Shown here: piece after piece, positions 42,333 to 53,665 of the stretch | Numbering within the stretch: the first letter of the stretch is position 1 | Layout of the letters: the number at the start of each line of letters is the position of its first letter | Assembly (NCBI GenBank): GCA_021234155.1 | Contig: JAJEKV010000024.1 | Location: 17,445,030-17,509,029, forward strand | Length of the DNA: 64,000 bases | Direction of reading: 5' to 3' | Origin: Isoetes taiwanensis | Taxonomy: Eukaryota > Streptophyta > Lycopodiopsida > Isoetales > Isoetaceae | Position numbers and translations under genes: made by a program | Notes under the pieces: model-generated | What the model was told of the DNA's origin: nothing | Seen by the model: only the letters and a program-made list of their open reading frames with translations | Databases searched by the model: none

Positions 42333-43632
42333 CTAATCCTCTTCTAGGTCGATGACAGCCTCAATGCCAACCCTTGCTATAGTGGGTAAGGTTGCAATCA
42401 ATGCTTCATATCTGCCAATGTCACCCTCCAAGTGTGCTTGTTTACTGCCAAGGCCTTTGATTTTGTCAGTTAAGTCATTGCACCTGTCATTCATTGACTG
42501 GCTTTCCAATGCCAATCTGCTAATCTTATCTTCTATCCCTGAAATCCATTTTTTCAACCCTGTTGATATTGCTATAACATGCATCTGATTAGACAAAATT
42601 GTATATACAAACTGCAACAACACATGAGCATTGTTTGAGTTCAAACTGCAACTAATAGCTAACTGAAACTAAAAACAAACTGAAACTACCACCAACCGCA
42701 ACTACTACCAACAAAAAACATTCGAATCAGAACTACATCTCGCAATCGACATTCGAACTATAACTCCAACAAAGAGTTGCAACTCGAATCGAGCTAAATG
42801 TGACACTACACTCGCAATCGACATTCGAACTGTAACTCAAAGTAGTTTCAACTCGAATTGCAACTGCCAAAGTTGCAAATTGAACATCAAACTAGAACTC
42901 CACCAGTTCTAACTGCCACTGCAACTATTACTGCATATAAACAACTTCTAACACTAACTAAAAATAAGACCGCACTAACTAAAACTAACACCGCCACTCA
43001 AATGTCAAATGTAACTAACATGAACACGAGCTCGGAATAAACAAATGTAAATTTAAACATATGCAAACGACCACGCACACAAACTATGAACTATGGCAAA
43101 CGCCAACTTATCTATACACTCATCAAACAAGAAAGATACATCTAAATTACCTTGTGGATTGTTGCTTGGAAGTTGCTCTCGCTTAGTGTTAGATGTTACA
43201 TAGGAGCTGGGTGCTCTTGGAGACGATATGACTTTAGGTACGCCATTCTCCTCCTCTTCATCAATTGTAACGACATCTTGAAGACTATGACTCATTCTTT
43301 TTAGTTCTTGAGGCTGAAGATGCATGCTCATAAAAGCTAAGCCAATCTACCGTCTGCCCATTGCAATGTAACACAAAAGCCATCGCTAAAGCACCTAGGA
43401 ACCTGCCCGCCTAAAACTTTATCTCTGTTGAATATTTTCTTGTATAGATCCATGAACTCCTTTTTTCTTTTCTCTTGTAGAAGCTTGTATCTGTAACAAG
43501 CTCTACCCTTCACTTTCTCACCCCACATCTTCCGCATCTCAATGTCATCGACCTTCTCCTCAGATTTATACAAATCCTTATAGGTGATCCCTCTCTCTTT
43601 GTCGGTCCGCTTAAGCTTATCTTCTTCCATGG
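42333..43632 (-). CDS. unrecognised Myb/trihelix-like and coiled-coil gene, possibly broken
   Basis: The minus strand opens at ATG 43,632 (MEEDKLKRTDKERGITYKDL) and includes a basic helical stretch (RKMWGEKVKGRACYRYKLLQ) that loosely resembles the Trp-containing helices of trihelix or Myb/SANT-like proteins. A second frame (43,331-43,149) ends at a donor-like CCACAAG-GTAAT. A last exon (42,600-42,333) begins after a TCTAATCAG acceptor and encodes a coiled coil (ISGIEDKISRLALESQSMND) to an acidic end. The first and second parts are in different frames. I infer one gene of a mobile element. Confidence 0.35.
42640..43030. repeat. degenerate AACTxxAACT minisatellite
   Basis: Short AACTGAAACTA-type words run for nearly 400 bp. 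Two longer copies of CTCGCAATCGACATTCGAAC are near 42,744 and 42,810. It lies in the putative intron of the minus-strand gene. Confidence 0.65.
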
Positions 43633-43699
43633 ACCTGAAAATAAAAAATGAAAAGCACAATTACGAACCACAAACTGACTATAATAATAAAGCAGAAAG

Positions 43700-44655
43700 A
43701 CTTCTTTGGAAAAATGAGTGTTCTAAACTCTTTTATGTCGCATCATTACTGTTTCTTTGATATGTAGCAAGTCATTGACTAATATTAGGGCCACAATTTG
43801 CTGCCAAAAATGATACAAATGCAAGCTTTGCAGGCATACAAATGTGCTCCTGCAAATGTGCACTTACCTGTTAGCTTCAATAAAAAGTAAAGCCTGCTAA
43901 AGCAAATAACAAGAAACACACAGCCATTTACATATACATGCGTTGAGACTTTAATAATGCTGTAATCAACAATGCTTTCTTTAATAAGAATTCTGTAAAA
44001 AAACAAATTTATTCTAAATGGCAGCCACTTCTTTCATATTGCATGTTTAAATGCAGAATTGAAACAAAGGCTTAAATTTGGTATGCTCAACCTTTGAAAA
44101 GTTTCAATATGAAATTCTTGGCCACAGTTAGATGGCTTTGCTGCTCATATCTAAAATTTATCTTATCTGGGAACCAAAAACTTCTCTCAGGTCTTCACAA
44201 ATCCGACTTCAAAGAGTGGATTTAAAAGGTTCCACCAAAGCTAGAATAAAGGGGTGAAGCAAATCGAATGCCAAGGCTAAAGAAAAATTGTAATAGTCTA
44301 TGTTGCATAACCAATCTTACTCAATAACTTCGAATCTTCAAATGGTAGCTTCCCTGTCACCCTGTCAATACATGCAGTGCAAATTCGTCCTTGAAAATTT
44401 CGAAATCCTGTTGTAACTGTTTAATTGACGCCACAATTGCAAGCCCCCAAATCGTGTTCTTGATGGAGGTGTCTGTGTGTGAACATCTGGTTCTGGAGAT
44501 GCGGTGGCTAAGCTCTCGGGTGCTTGAAACAAGTTCCCCTCAAAATTTCGTCATTCTCGCCATTCGAGTTCATTCGAGTTCTTGGAGCTATTTTTGGACT
44601 AAAATTCCCACTATTTTGGATCTATTATTTGATGTTGCAAAACTAACATATTGAG
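43700..44655. other. intergenic, nothing recognised
   Basis: AT-rich. The frame at 44,391-44,654 lacks motifs and stops just before Helitron coding sequence starts. Confidence 0.35.
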
Positions 44656-44659
44656 ACAC

Positions 44660-46628
44660 TATACCATGCTTCAACCCTGACTCAAAGGGATACGTGCAAT
44701 ATAGAAGACAGAGCGTGGATGACATGTGGATTGTTCCATAACGCATTCTTACTTCATGAACTCGATTGTTATATTATGGTTGACGTCGCATCTACTGTAC
44801 ATGTTTTTTCTTATCTATATGGTTATATATACAAGGGTTTTGATATTGCAAAATTTCAAATAATTCAAGAGAGACATACAGCTGTAGGGTTGCCGTTGAT
44901 TTCTAACCAAGAAGGAGTTAGTATTCCACAAGATACATAGGTGACTAGCAAACAACGTATAGAGAATGTTGCACTGCGTGAATCTGAGGATACTTCCCGT
45001 GAACATGCTCCGAGATCGTGTCATAGGAATGAAATACAAGGCTATTTGAAGGCACGTTACTTATCAGCCATGAAAGCATCTTGGCGAATTATGTCATATG
45101 ATATAACAAACAAATCTCCTGCTGTTAAATGCTTGCCTCTGCACTTGCCACGGTTAAATACGAAATCATTATTGGATCGATACTTCTTACGACCTTTAGT
45201 TTTGTTGTTTGATGCATGTATATGTACATTCAATATTATGAAGAATATACATTAACACCACGTAATGGTAGATTATTGCTAGAACCTGGAACTTACGTGG
45301 AGCAAGAGCGAGAAGAGTTCACACAAAATGTCGTTAAGAAGAGGTTGAAGCAACAGTTGGTGTGTAGGATACGTTTACTGCTGCCTAAAGTCGGCGAGGC
45401 ATTTTATGTAAAACAAATACTATTACACCGCTCTGCATGGACATGTGATGAATTAAAGATTATAGATAACCAGCATTATGAAACGTACCAACAGGCTACA
45501 GAAGCAGAAGGTTTGCTTGCAGCATACAATGAGGTGGTGCTAGTTATGGAGGAGGCAGTTTCTCTGTCACTTAGTCCTACACAACTTCGTTTCCTTTTTG
45601 CAATGTTGTTACTTGACCAAGGACCAGCAATTGATTTATGGGCCAAGTTTCAAGTACCTATGAGTCTTGATTTGATGGATGAATGCCCAAATGATAATAT
45701 AACTGCTTTCAATGAATCTTTCCATTTAATTAACAATATTTTGGTACAACATGGCACTAGCATCACGGCATTTGGTCTTCAATTGCGTCGACACGTTGCA
45801 AGAGACGTAATACGTGAAATGAAAAGTTTTTCTGATTACACATTATATGTAAGTGCTGCAATGCAAATGTCGAGTACTATGACATATAATCAGCTAGACA
45901 TATATAGGTTCTTAAGACAATGGCTAGAGTTTCCACAAAATAATGAAGCCATTTTCATTGATGGAAAAGCTGGTACAGGAAAGATATATCTCTTAAACTG
46001 CTTATGTTTGCTATCACGTGGCAACAAAAACATAGTTCTTCCATGTACTATGACAACACTTTCAGCACTATTGTATCCAGAAGGACGAACATCACACTCC
46101 CTATTCCTGTGATTGAAAACAATGTTGGGATTCACTCAATGCTGGAGCAAGATTCGGGAGCGGCACAACTGCTCATCGAGGCAAAAGTTATTATTTGGGA
46201 TGAGTTTTCAATGGGTAATAAAGCTGTCATAGAAAGTGCAAGTTTTGCACTACAACCTTCCTTTTGGGCGAAAACATTTCGTAGCCTGTGGGGACTTTAG
46301 ACAAGTTGCAGGAGGAGGGAGAATTGCAGCATTTGATGCATCTATAAAGTCATCATCATTGTGGAGGATTTTTCAAGTGTTGAGGTTGAACCAACTAGTA
46401 CGCAATGCAGGAGATCCAGAACTCATGCAGTTTGTCGACAATATTGGAGAAAATTGGGAACAAACCACGGTGCCACTTGATATTTTTAACATAACTACTA
46501 ACATTAGAGATGCATCTGAGTTTCTTTATCCATCTAAGATTCTGCCATACCCAAGTATATGTGAGAAACGAAATTTTATATCGCCAATCAATAAACTCGT
46601 TGACAATTTCAGTGATGGTATATTGAAA
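44660..46628 (+). pseudogene. Helitron RepHel gene, 5'-truncated, N-terminal and central helicase part
   Basis: The reading begins mid-protein with PDSKGYVQYRRQSVDDMWIV and HELDCYIMVDVAST, then YLYGYIYKGFD and RYLSAMKASWRIMSYDITNK, the Helitron-like region between Rep and helicase. The PIF1 helicase follows: Walker A FIDGKAGTGKIYLLN (near 45,960), Walker B VIIWDEFSM (near 46,190), VACGDFRQVAGGG and LRLNQLVRNAGDPELMQFV. It breaks off after ISPINKLVDNFSDGILKQ. The HUH nuclease part is missing. Damage includes a TAG at 44,938, frame changes near 44,745, 45,230, 46,090 and 46,290, and the loss of the C-terminal helicase, which is found at 58,270-58,815. Confidence 0.9.
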
Positions 46629-46660
46629 CAAGGTGCTGCACACAGAGGGTTGCCCTCCAG
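46627..46660. repeat. 30-bp repeat, copy 1, at the Helitron break
   Basis: ACAAGGTGCTGCACACAGAG followed by GGTTGCCCTCC is nearly identical to 59,951-59,983. The inner GAGGGTTGCCCTC is a small hairpin. Helitron coding sequence stops exactly here, so it may be the end of the inserted DNA. Confidence 0.65.
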
Positions 46661-47227
46661 TTTCTTGAGGGTAAAGTGGCCTAAATCTAATCGTGAAGTC
46701 ATGTTTTCACAATCTATATCTAAATTAAAATAGACGTCTACCATGTTCTTACAATCAGTTTGTAGTTCCCCTGCATTCATATACAAGCCCGTCCACAAGC
46801 GCCCCTCGATCGAATTGTATATGTAACTGAGTAGTTTAGTGTTCTTCTGGATAGGATCTTGAATTCATGTTTCTATGGCATCGCATCCCCGTTGTTGGTC
46901 AACAACTGGATTGACCATCTCCGACAAATAAATTGTGCTCTCATCCTCGTATCACGAATAAATTGTGCTCTGTATCATGAAACTTCCAGGCAAGGAAGGA
47001 AGGAAGGAAGGAAGGAAGGTTCTTTTATCGTCCACGGAGACCAATCGGTCTATGGGACCCAATACAAAAACGCAGCAAGCGAATTACTGCCCGGATTAAA
47101 AAACCCCCGCCCCGAAGGGTTTTCGAGGGAAAAACCGTGGCAGCAATCAGCCTGCTGACAAACTGTCCTAACATATAAAATGCAGAAACACCCAAATATA
47201 TACAGTCATGCACCACACCCGTAGTGC

Positions 47228-50200
47228 CTAATCAGCGGGCAGCCATGCGGGGGCAAAGGTGACCTCGCGGAGTCCAAAGACCTCTGAATGTAATGACCCG
47301 GGGCACGTCGCGGACGGTGTGTTCATCGGCAAATGCAAGGGCAAATCCGGCCGCATTACTAAGGGGGGCGATCCGGCCCGGATCCGATCGAACTGGGCAA
47401 CTCGGAAAGTGTGAGACTCATCCTCAATGGCACCCGCTTGACAAAGACCGACAGAGCCTGTCTGGCGGGGCTCCCAATCCACCGCCTGCCTCGATCGCGA
47501 AGATGGTGGGCACCCGCGCGAATGGAGGCAATGAGTCTCGCTTTTTTGGGCAGGCCGGGAACGCAGGTAGAGCTGTGGGCCCCGGGCTAACACGGGGTTG
47601 ATGTGCTCCTTGTAATGGGCCATTTTGACCTGCTCTAGAGCGCCGGGGTCCCAGAGCTTGCCAAGGAAACAAGCGTCTAGGTACTCCCGCAAGCTGTCAC
47701 GATCGGCCATTTGTGCCCCACTTGCACGATCGTGCTCCGCACATTCCATCTGGCGAACCAGCCGATCTCTTACCCCTCCAACAGGCCCTAAGCCGCTGCG
47801 GACCCATGGCCCGCGGTGTAAGCCAAAAAGGGAGCCGAGCATCACCCATAGTAACCACTTTTACGAAAATAGGCGATGTGTCTATCAAGGGCTGCTAGGC
47901 GATGTGTCTATCAAGGGCCGCCTTTGGCGGCAAGAATCCGGTTTCAGAAGCGAGAATCGATAGGGGACTGAAGGTTTCACCCCAAGTGCCCGTGCCAAAA
48001 TGCCTTACGCACCGCTCCAAGTCATTCCAGTGTCGCCAAAGAGACGACCGGGCCCCAAACCTCGACCCGTCTGGAAGGGCGGGGCTCGACCGGTGCGAAC
48101 AGATGTGACCGATGGCCCCAATCATAGAGCTCTGCCTCGGGTGATTGTTGTTCGCATGGCATAAAAAGCGCTTTCAGTGCTGCTATCACCCTAAGCGGAT
48201 AGACGCCTCCCGCCAGAGCGAGGAGGGGAACTCCACCCTAGGTACTTGTAGGTGGGCGTGGCGTCCCACAGTGCCGTCCTCGATATGTGAGTGCAGGGGA
48301 GGCATGGGGTGGCGTGAAGAGGATATGAGAACCACCCCGGTCTTGGCGGATTGACGCGCATGTCCGTAGCGACAAAATGTGTCTAGGGCGCCCGGTGAGA
48401 CCGCATAGCTTCGGGTGTGGGCCAAGCGGGCCAACATCGCCCCGCATAGATGAGCCGGGCGGATGACCCAGTGCAAAAAGTCGTATGCCATCCCCCATGC
48501 TCGATAAGCCGGGACTCTAACCGATCAATGTAGAGGCCAAAAAGTGTTGGCGAGAGGGGGCAACCCCGCCGACCCCGGTACTTACTTGGTGAATGCCTGC
48601 CCGGCCCGCCGGCCGCATCCCGCCAAAACAACTCTCATACAACTTTGTATATGGCATTACGCACGTGCGGCGGGAGCCCCAGTTGACGCAGTCTAGCCCA
48701 CAGCTTTTCCCGGGAACCGTATCAAAAGCCTTCGCGAAGTCCACAAAGCAGCAATACAAGTCCTGCCGATGATTCCGGCTGTCTTCAATCAGTGCCCGCA
48801 GTGTAAAGATATGGTCAATCGTTGAGTGGCGGGGTCTAAAGCCCTGCTCGCGCATCTAGCGCCTACGCCCGGGTCAACTGCTGCTCGAGAATGCCGATAA
48901 CGGTTTGGCAAATCTTGAAATCGACCATGATCGTCCCCAGGTAATTGGCGGACGGTGGGTCGCCCCCCCTTGTGAATGGGAACAACCCCGCTTGTGGTCC
49001 ATTGTCGGGGAGACCTTCCTGCAATGCTCTGTTGAACAGGGTAGTGAGGACCGGCACAAGCGGCTGCCCTGCCCATTTGAGTAACTCGGCCTGCATACCA
49101 TCGAGGTCAGCTGCCTTCCCATTAGCCGGTAGTTCGCGGGCCCTCCTCAACATCCTCGCCCCACGAGAACCAATGGGGCCATCCTGGGGGGTATGGGCGT
49201 CACGCGTTCTGGCCGGGTCATAGAGTCTGCCGCAAGTACCGTTCCCACTTTGCCGGGTGTGATGTCCCCTCAGGGTCGGGCTGGCCTTCGAAGCACTCTG
49301 GCCAAAAGGTTCGAGGATGAGTGTCCAAAGAAAGTCGAACATCTCCCCTCGATGCACGGCAAGGTACCCGCGCCTTTGTGTCCTTCGGATGGGCGCGGCA
49401 TCGTGGGTGGCCTCGCAAGCGGGTACCGGATCCGTATGTGACGGAGCTGCCGCTTGCGTTCTTTACACTCCGCATCAAACCATCGGTTCTGCGGGAATGT
49501 TGCTGACCACTGGAAGGGCGACGCTGGGGTTCGCCAGCACCCCGTCCGCGCATCCCGTAATAGCGAAGTCACCGTGGTTGCATCTGGCGCTCTAGTGTGG
49601 AGGTCTGCAGAAATTACCGGGAGGGCATCCATGAGCATCTTGGCGTAGTCCTCTCACGCTCATAATCTAGTCTCAACCGAGGACGGCGAGGGGCTGGCAT
49701 AGTGGGGGTTACGGCGGCTTGCCAAACCAGGTCCAAATAAAGTGGGAGGTGATCCGATGCGACCTCCTCATCCCGACCGCGTGCCCACCCGAAAACGGCC
49801 CGATGAGATGCATATCTTTAGCAACCTTCGAGCACATAGTCCACCACACTAGACCCTCCCCACGATTGTCACATGCGCATGTGCACTTGCGGTGAATCGG
49901 GCCCTTTGTGAAAGGCCATTGCAAATTATCAAGTAAAAATGCCACATAGCAGGAGCAACCGCCATGCGCCAAAAGCGAGTGACCTGGGCGTCATCCGACC
50001 CTCGTGGCGGGTTTGCTTCGCGGGCTGAAGGGAGGACATCGTCGTGAGGGGGTCAAGTCGCATGGGCTGCTCTACTCCCGTCCGGTGCATTGAAATCTCC
50101 AAGAAGGACGACCCTACCCAACTGCTGGTGCTGCTGTATGTCATCATATAGATCGACATAAGGGTCCATCCTATCCGCATCGGGGTGGCTGCGATAGAAG

Positions 50201-50558
50201 GTGATGTCTGCGTGAGGGAAATAACAGCGCCCGTAAAAGAGGGGTTGCCACCGGTATTATGCACACGAACCCACAAGTACCGGTTGTGTCCCGTCGCCTT
50301 CCTCGGAGGGTAAACCGAATGTGCCAAGGTTGTCCAAAGGTAGCAAGCCACTCCACCATGACCCCTCCGTCTCCGTCGTATGTGTATTGAAGACCGAGAA
50401 ATGTTGGTAACCCTAAGGCAGATCGTAGCCTTGTGGCTCAAAGATGCTCCCATGTCTCCATGAGAAAGATGAGATCCATACCGGCTGCCACGGAGTTCAG
50501 ACTGTCCCCCTTCTGCCAAGGGAAGCCTCGACAATTCCATGAGACCACCCGGAGACAC
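47228..50558 (-). pseudogene. LINE ORF2 (endonuclease-RT), multiply frameshifted
   Basis: This is the coding part of the GC-rich LINE. Endonuclease motifs are near 50,475 and 50,090, RT blocks between about 49,130 and 48,500, and the C-terminal zinc region at about 47,430. The stretch KMAHYKEHINPVLARGPQLY at about 47,630 aligns with KMSHYRSKVNDMREYKSQAY of the LINE at 7.8-9.7 kb, so both are one clade. At least six frame changes separate the blocks. A 24-bp tandem duplication (GCGATGTGTCTATCAAGGGC) is at about 47,872-47,922. The long plus-strand frames here are shadows of GC-rich DNA. Confidence 0.8.
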
Positions 50559-50599
50559 AATTCCTATTTGTCAGCAGGGATGGTATCGCACTGAGTCAG

Positions 50600-52177
50600 C
50601 GGGGAGGACGGAAGCAGAGGCTCGAGTGAGAAGTAGATGGAGCCGGGCGCGATGTGGGCCAGAGGGCGGGGCTGTGAGGGGAGCAGGAGTAGGAGCAGAG
50701 AAGGGGGGCCGTGGTAGGAGAAGCAAAAGCGGGGCAGCGTGTAGGCTGCGGTTGGGGCTGCGGGTCCGCAGCGATGCAAGGCCGGAAAATGTGCATCCCG
50801 CCGAACCAATCCCTCGGCACCCCGGTGGCGAATGCCTCTGACCACGACAAGCTCCCCGCTCTGCGTGCCTCCCTTTGCACGTGTGTGAGGTCCCGTCCCA
50901 CGCTGAGGATGTTCCCTTCAACATCGCCCTGGGCGCAATATGGCATCACGCACCCGCATCCGCATAACCGTGAATATGACAATGCGGTCACGACCCGGCC
51001 GAGCCCCATGACGAAGCTTTCGAGAAATGTGAACTGCCCGGGGAATGTCATCCGATCGAGAATGTGTGTTAGGATGTTGTGGGCGAGACTCTCCCCTGGT
51101 TGCTCGCATGCCTCGAACTACCAGATTGTGGCCTCTCCGCTGGCCCCGAGTTCTCCCGGGCCCGCGGGTCAAAGGTGGGCGAGGGCCGGGTCCCGTGGCC
51201 GGGGGTGGTGGTGGTGGCCGGGATGGCGGGGAGTGGCTGGAGGGCGGGCAGCAAAGGCGGGGCGTGGCTGCCGGCGCGGGAGGCTGGGCGGGTAGCGGTC
51301 CCAGCCGCTCGCCCCGCCCCAGGAAGTCGGGGAGCACAGCTCTTGTAGGGCCTCGGCCGCCGCCGCCATCTCCCCGCCAAGACCGCCGCAGAAATGACTA
51401 TGAACCCTGGTAGGGAGACCCCTGCTCGCCTCAGGATGGTTGTCCGCAACCCCCGGAGCTCCGTGCTCGAGTAGCGAGAGCATGCTCGGCCCCAAAGACA
51501 CGGCGCCGAGGGCCGGGCTTGTTGTTCGATCTTACTCAAGATCCCGGCCGGTTCCGGGTTGTCGCAAGAGCAGCCTCCCCCGCGCCATGGTGGTGGCTGC
51601 CCCACCTCTCGATCAGGCCGGTGACACCGCGGACCATCGCGTCTCCTGCATTCGCGGCTCCCCTCTCTGTGTCATGGTGTCCAGAGTGATGAACCACGAG
51701 TCTAGGGCGGGCCCGCATGTCGGGCGACCTCTGCCGGCTTTGTTGCCGCTCGAAGTGTGTGCAAGGCCAAGGCCATCTTCCACATCACGGCGTCGCGGGT
51801 CTCCACACTGTGATGCGGTTCTTCTCGACCCGATTTGCCTTTTGAGCACATGGGATGCCGAGGACTCCATCTCCACCGCCATGCCGGCCCGGCGGGCACC
51901 TTTGTTAGCCTCAATCACGAGCACCGTTAGCCTCCACTCCCGCTTTGGCGTGGCTCCAATTCTCTGCCAGAGGCGGGGAGTTCCTATGTGGTCTGCGAGC
52001 AATCAATCCCTTCCGCCGGCCGGCTGGCCTCGCTGAGGGGGCCTTAGCCTTAGCCCGAGCCTCCTTCATGGAGGATGACTCTCCCCTGTCCATGATGGCT
52101 GATCGGGACCGTTTGTGCGGCGGCCCCTCGCCTTGGGTTTCCCAGGCCGGCCCATCTTCTGTGGCCATGACTTCCAA
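50600..52177 (-). pseudogene. LINE ORF1-like region
   Basis: On the minus strand, upstream of ORF2, a frame starts MEVMATEDGPAWETQGEGPP with a basic cluster (HKRSRSAIMDRG). It is followed by overlapping frames rich in Pro, Arg and Ser. The position and basic nature fit the ORF1 (nucleic-acid binding) of LINEs, but I see no intact zinc knuckle, so the assignment rests on position. Confidence 0.45.
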
Positions 52178-52469
52178 AGTTTGAGGGGTCTCTGGCTGTG
52201 GAAAGGGTGCTTAGAATTCAATTTGGGGACTCAATTTGGGGGTGTGGGGGTTTTGGGGGTTCCAAAGGAGAAACAACTCGCCATAATCCATTTTATAGCC
52301 GCAACTTTTTGTGGCATCTTGCATCAACTCTCTGCAAACAAGACTAGTCGTTTGTTGCATTTATCCTCAAACTGATGAGGCCTTTTTACTCTTTTTATGT
52401 ATATTTTGAGCTTTATATGCTTCAGCTCGCCATCAATGTTCTCTTCATTTTCTTGGCTTGCCATAGGCT

Positions 52470-52690
52470 TCACATACCACTGCCCACCAACCCTCTGTAG
52501 TCGAATCCTTTTCCTATATACATTTGTTGTCTCAATAATGATGTTTGGAGGACAGGAGATCTTACACTATTCTCGTAATATTGACCATCATAACCAGTAT
52601 GTTCCAAGACCCAAGGATGACAGAGAATTTGCTCTATTGTCAATCTTCTTTGAAGATCTGGATACAACATTTCAAGTTGCTTTCGCCATT
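52470..52690 (-). pseudogene. protein kinase C-terminal fragment
   Basis: The minus strand reads MLYPDLQRRLTIEQILCHPW then VLEHTGYD. This is kinase subdomain XI (pattern D-x-x-x-R-x-T-x-x-x-x-L-x-H-P-W), as in calcium-dependent and related Ser/Thr kinases. No other subdomain is nearby. The exon-like piece sits just beyond the LINE 5' end. Confidence 0.7.
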
Positions 52691-53031
52691 GCTACGGATG
52701 GACATGGATTTACAAATGAGTCGAAGGCTGTCTGAGATACGGAGACACTAAAAAACTGTGGCTTGCAAGGGCAAGCCAACAACAAACACTACAACTCTGC
52801 AAACCACAAGACGGCAATCTAGCAATACATACAGAAATAGTATGAATATATAAGAAGCACTGCAGAAATAAATGACATGCATGTGGAAAATGTGTGAACA
52901 TGACGAATACGTTAACCACCATCCAGCAAGATACCAGACAAAATGCAAATGAGTATCAACTGACTTGTCCAGCATAAAACGAAAAAAACTAGCAGTAGGG
53001 CAGGCTTGGGCAGAAGTATTAGAAAGTTAGT

Positions 53032-53039
53032 AACTCGAC
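53032..53039. repeat. left target-site duplication AACTCGAC
   Basis: Eight bases directly before the left terminal repeat of the MITE; identical to 53,658-53,665. Confidence 0.9.
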
Positions 53040-53364
53040 CAGGGATAGGTTCAATACTGTATACGTTTTATACGTAATACGTATTTTTCGTTTGATACGG
53101 CACAAATTTGACGTTTAATACGTCAAAAATACGTCCAAAAATTCCGTCGACAAAATTTTCAGTAAAGCGAAACCTTGATTCGTTTACGCCAAATTTTTTC
53201 AGGCGTAGCGAAAACCTTCCGGTTTAAACTAAAAAAAAAAAAAAAAAAAAAAAATAAAGCGAAACCTTACGTTTTCGCTACGCTGAATTTTTTCGCGCGT
53301 TTAAACCTTCCGGTTAAACATAGCGATTTTCACAGCGAAAGCGAACCGATTTAAAATTCAAAAA

Positions 53365-53395
<31 letters not shown>

Positions 53396-53657
53396 ATTAT
53401 TTTTTTTTTTTTAGTTTAAATCAAGGTTTTTTAAACTACGAAATAAAAAAAATAATTTTCGCGTAAAAACGAAAACTAAAGGTTTAAACTACGAAAAATG
53501 TTTCGCGTAAGCGAGATTGAAGGTTTCGCTTACGCGAAAATTTTTTTTCCGGCCGGCGAGTATTAAATACGAAAAATACGTATTTTTCCCAAAAATACGT
53601 ATTTTTGTACTTTATACGTCTGAAAAAATAATTTCATACATACAGAACCTATCCCTG
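53040..53657. mobile_element. hAT-type MITE, 618 bp
   Basis: The element starts CAGGGATAGGTTC (53,040-53,052) and ends with its exact inverted copy GAACCTATCCCTG (53,645-53,657). It is flanked by perfect 8-bp direct repeats AACTCGAC. An 8-bp duplication and CAGGG-type ends are hallmarks of the hAT superfamily. The inside is non-coding, with subterminal ATACGTATTTTT words near both ends, GCGAAACCTT/AAGGTTTCGC foldback words and two poly-A runs. It has no transposase and must have moved in trans. The intact ends suggest relatively recent insertion. Confidence 0.9.
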
Positions 53658-53665
53658 AACTCGAC
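53658..53665. repeat. right target-site duplication AACTCGAC
   Basis: Eight bases directly after the right terminal repeat; identical to 53,032-53,039. Confidence 0.9.

Larger units (their letters stand above)
46985..52210 (-). mobile_element. GC-rich LINE, near full length but degenerate
   Basis: The element reads on the minus strand. The 3' end (46,985-47,160) has a (TTCC)n tail and the GGGTCCCAT box shared with the copies at 2.3 and 30.1 kb. ORF2 (about 50,560-47,228) has an endonuclease (FLMETWEHL, VVLLGDFNAPDG), an RT region (AADLDGMQAELLKWAGQPLV, RPRHSTIDHIFTLRALIEDS, CCFVDFAKAFDTVPG, CPLSPTLFGLYIDRL) and a zinc-motif remnant (AIEDESHTF). ORF1-like basic and proline-rich frames lie at 52,177-50,600. 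GC content is far above the flanks. Stops and frame changes are many; the YADD box is not intact. Confidence 0.85.

Noticed and set aside
47293-52184. Many overlapping plus-strand ORFs in the GC-rich block
   Set aside because: GC-rich DNA lacks stop codons by chance; motifs (endonuclease, RT) are on the minus strand.
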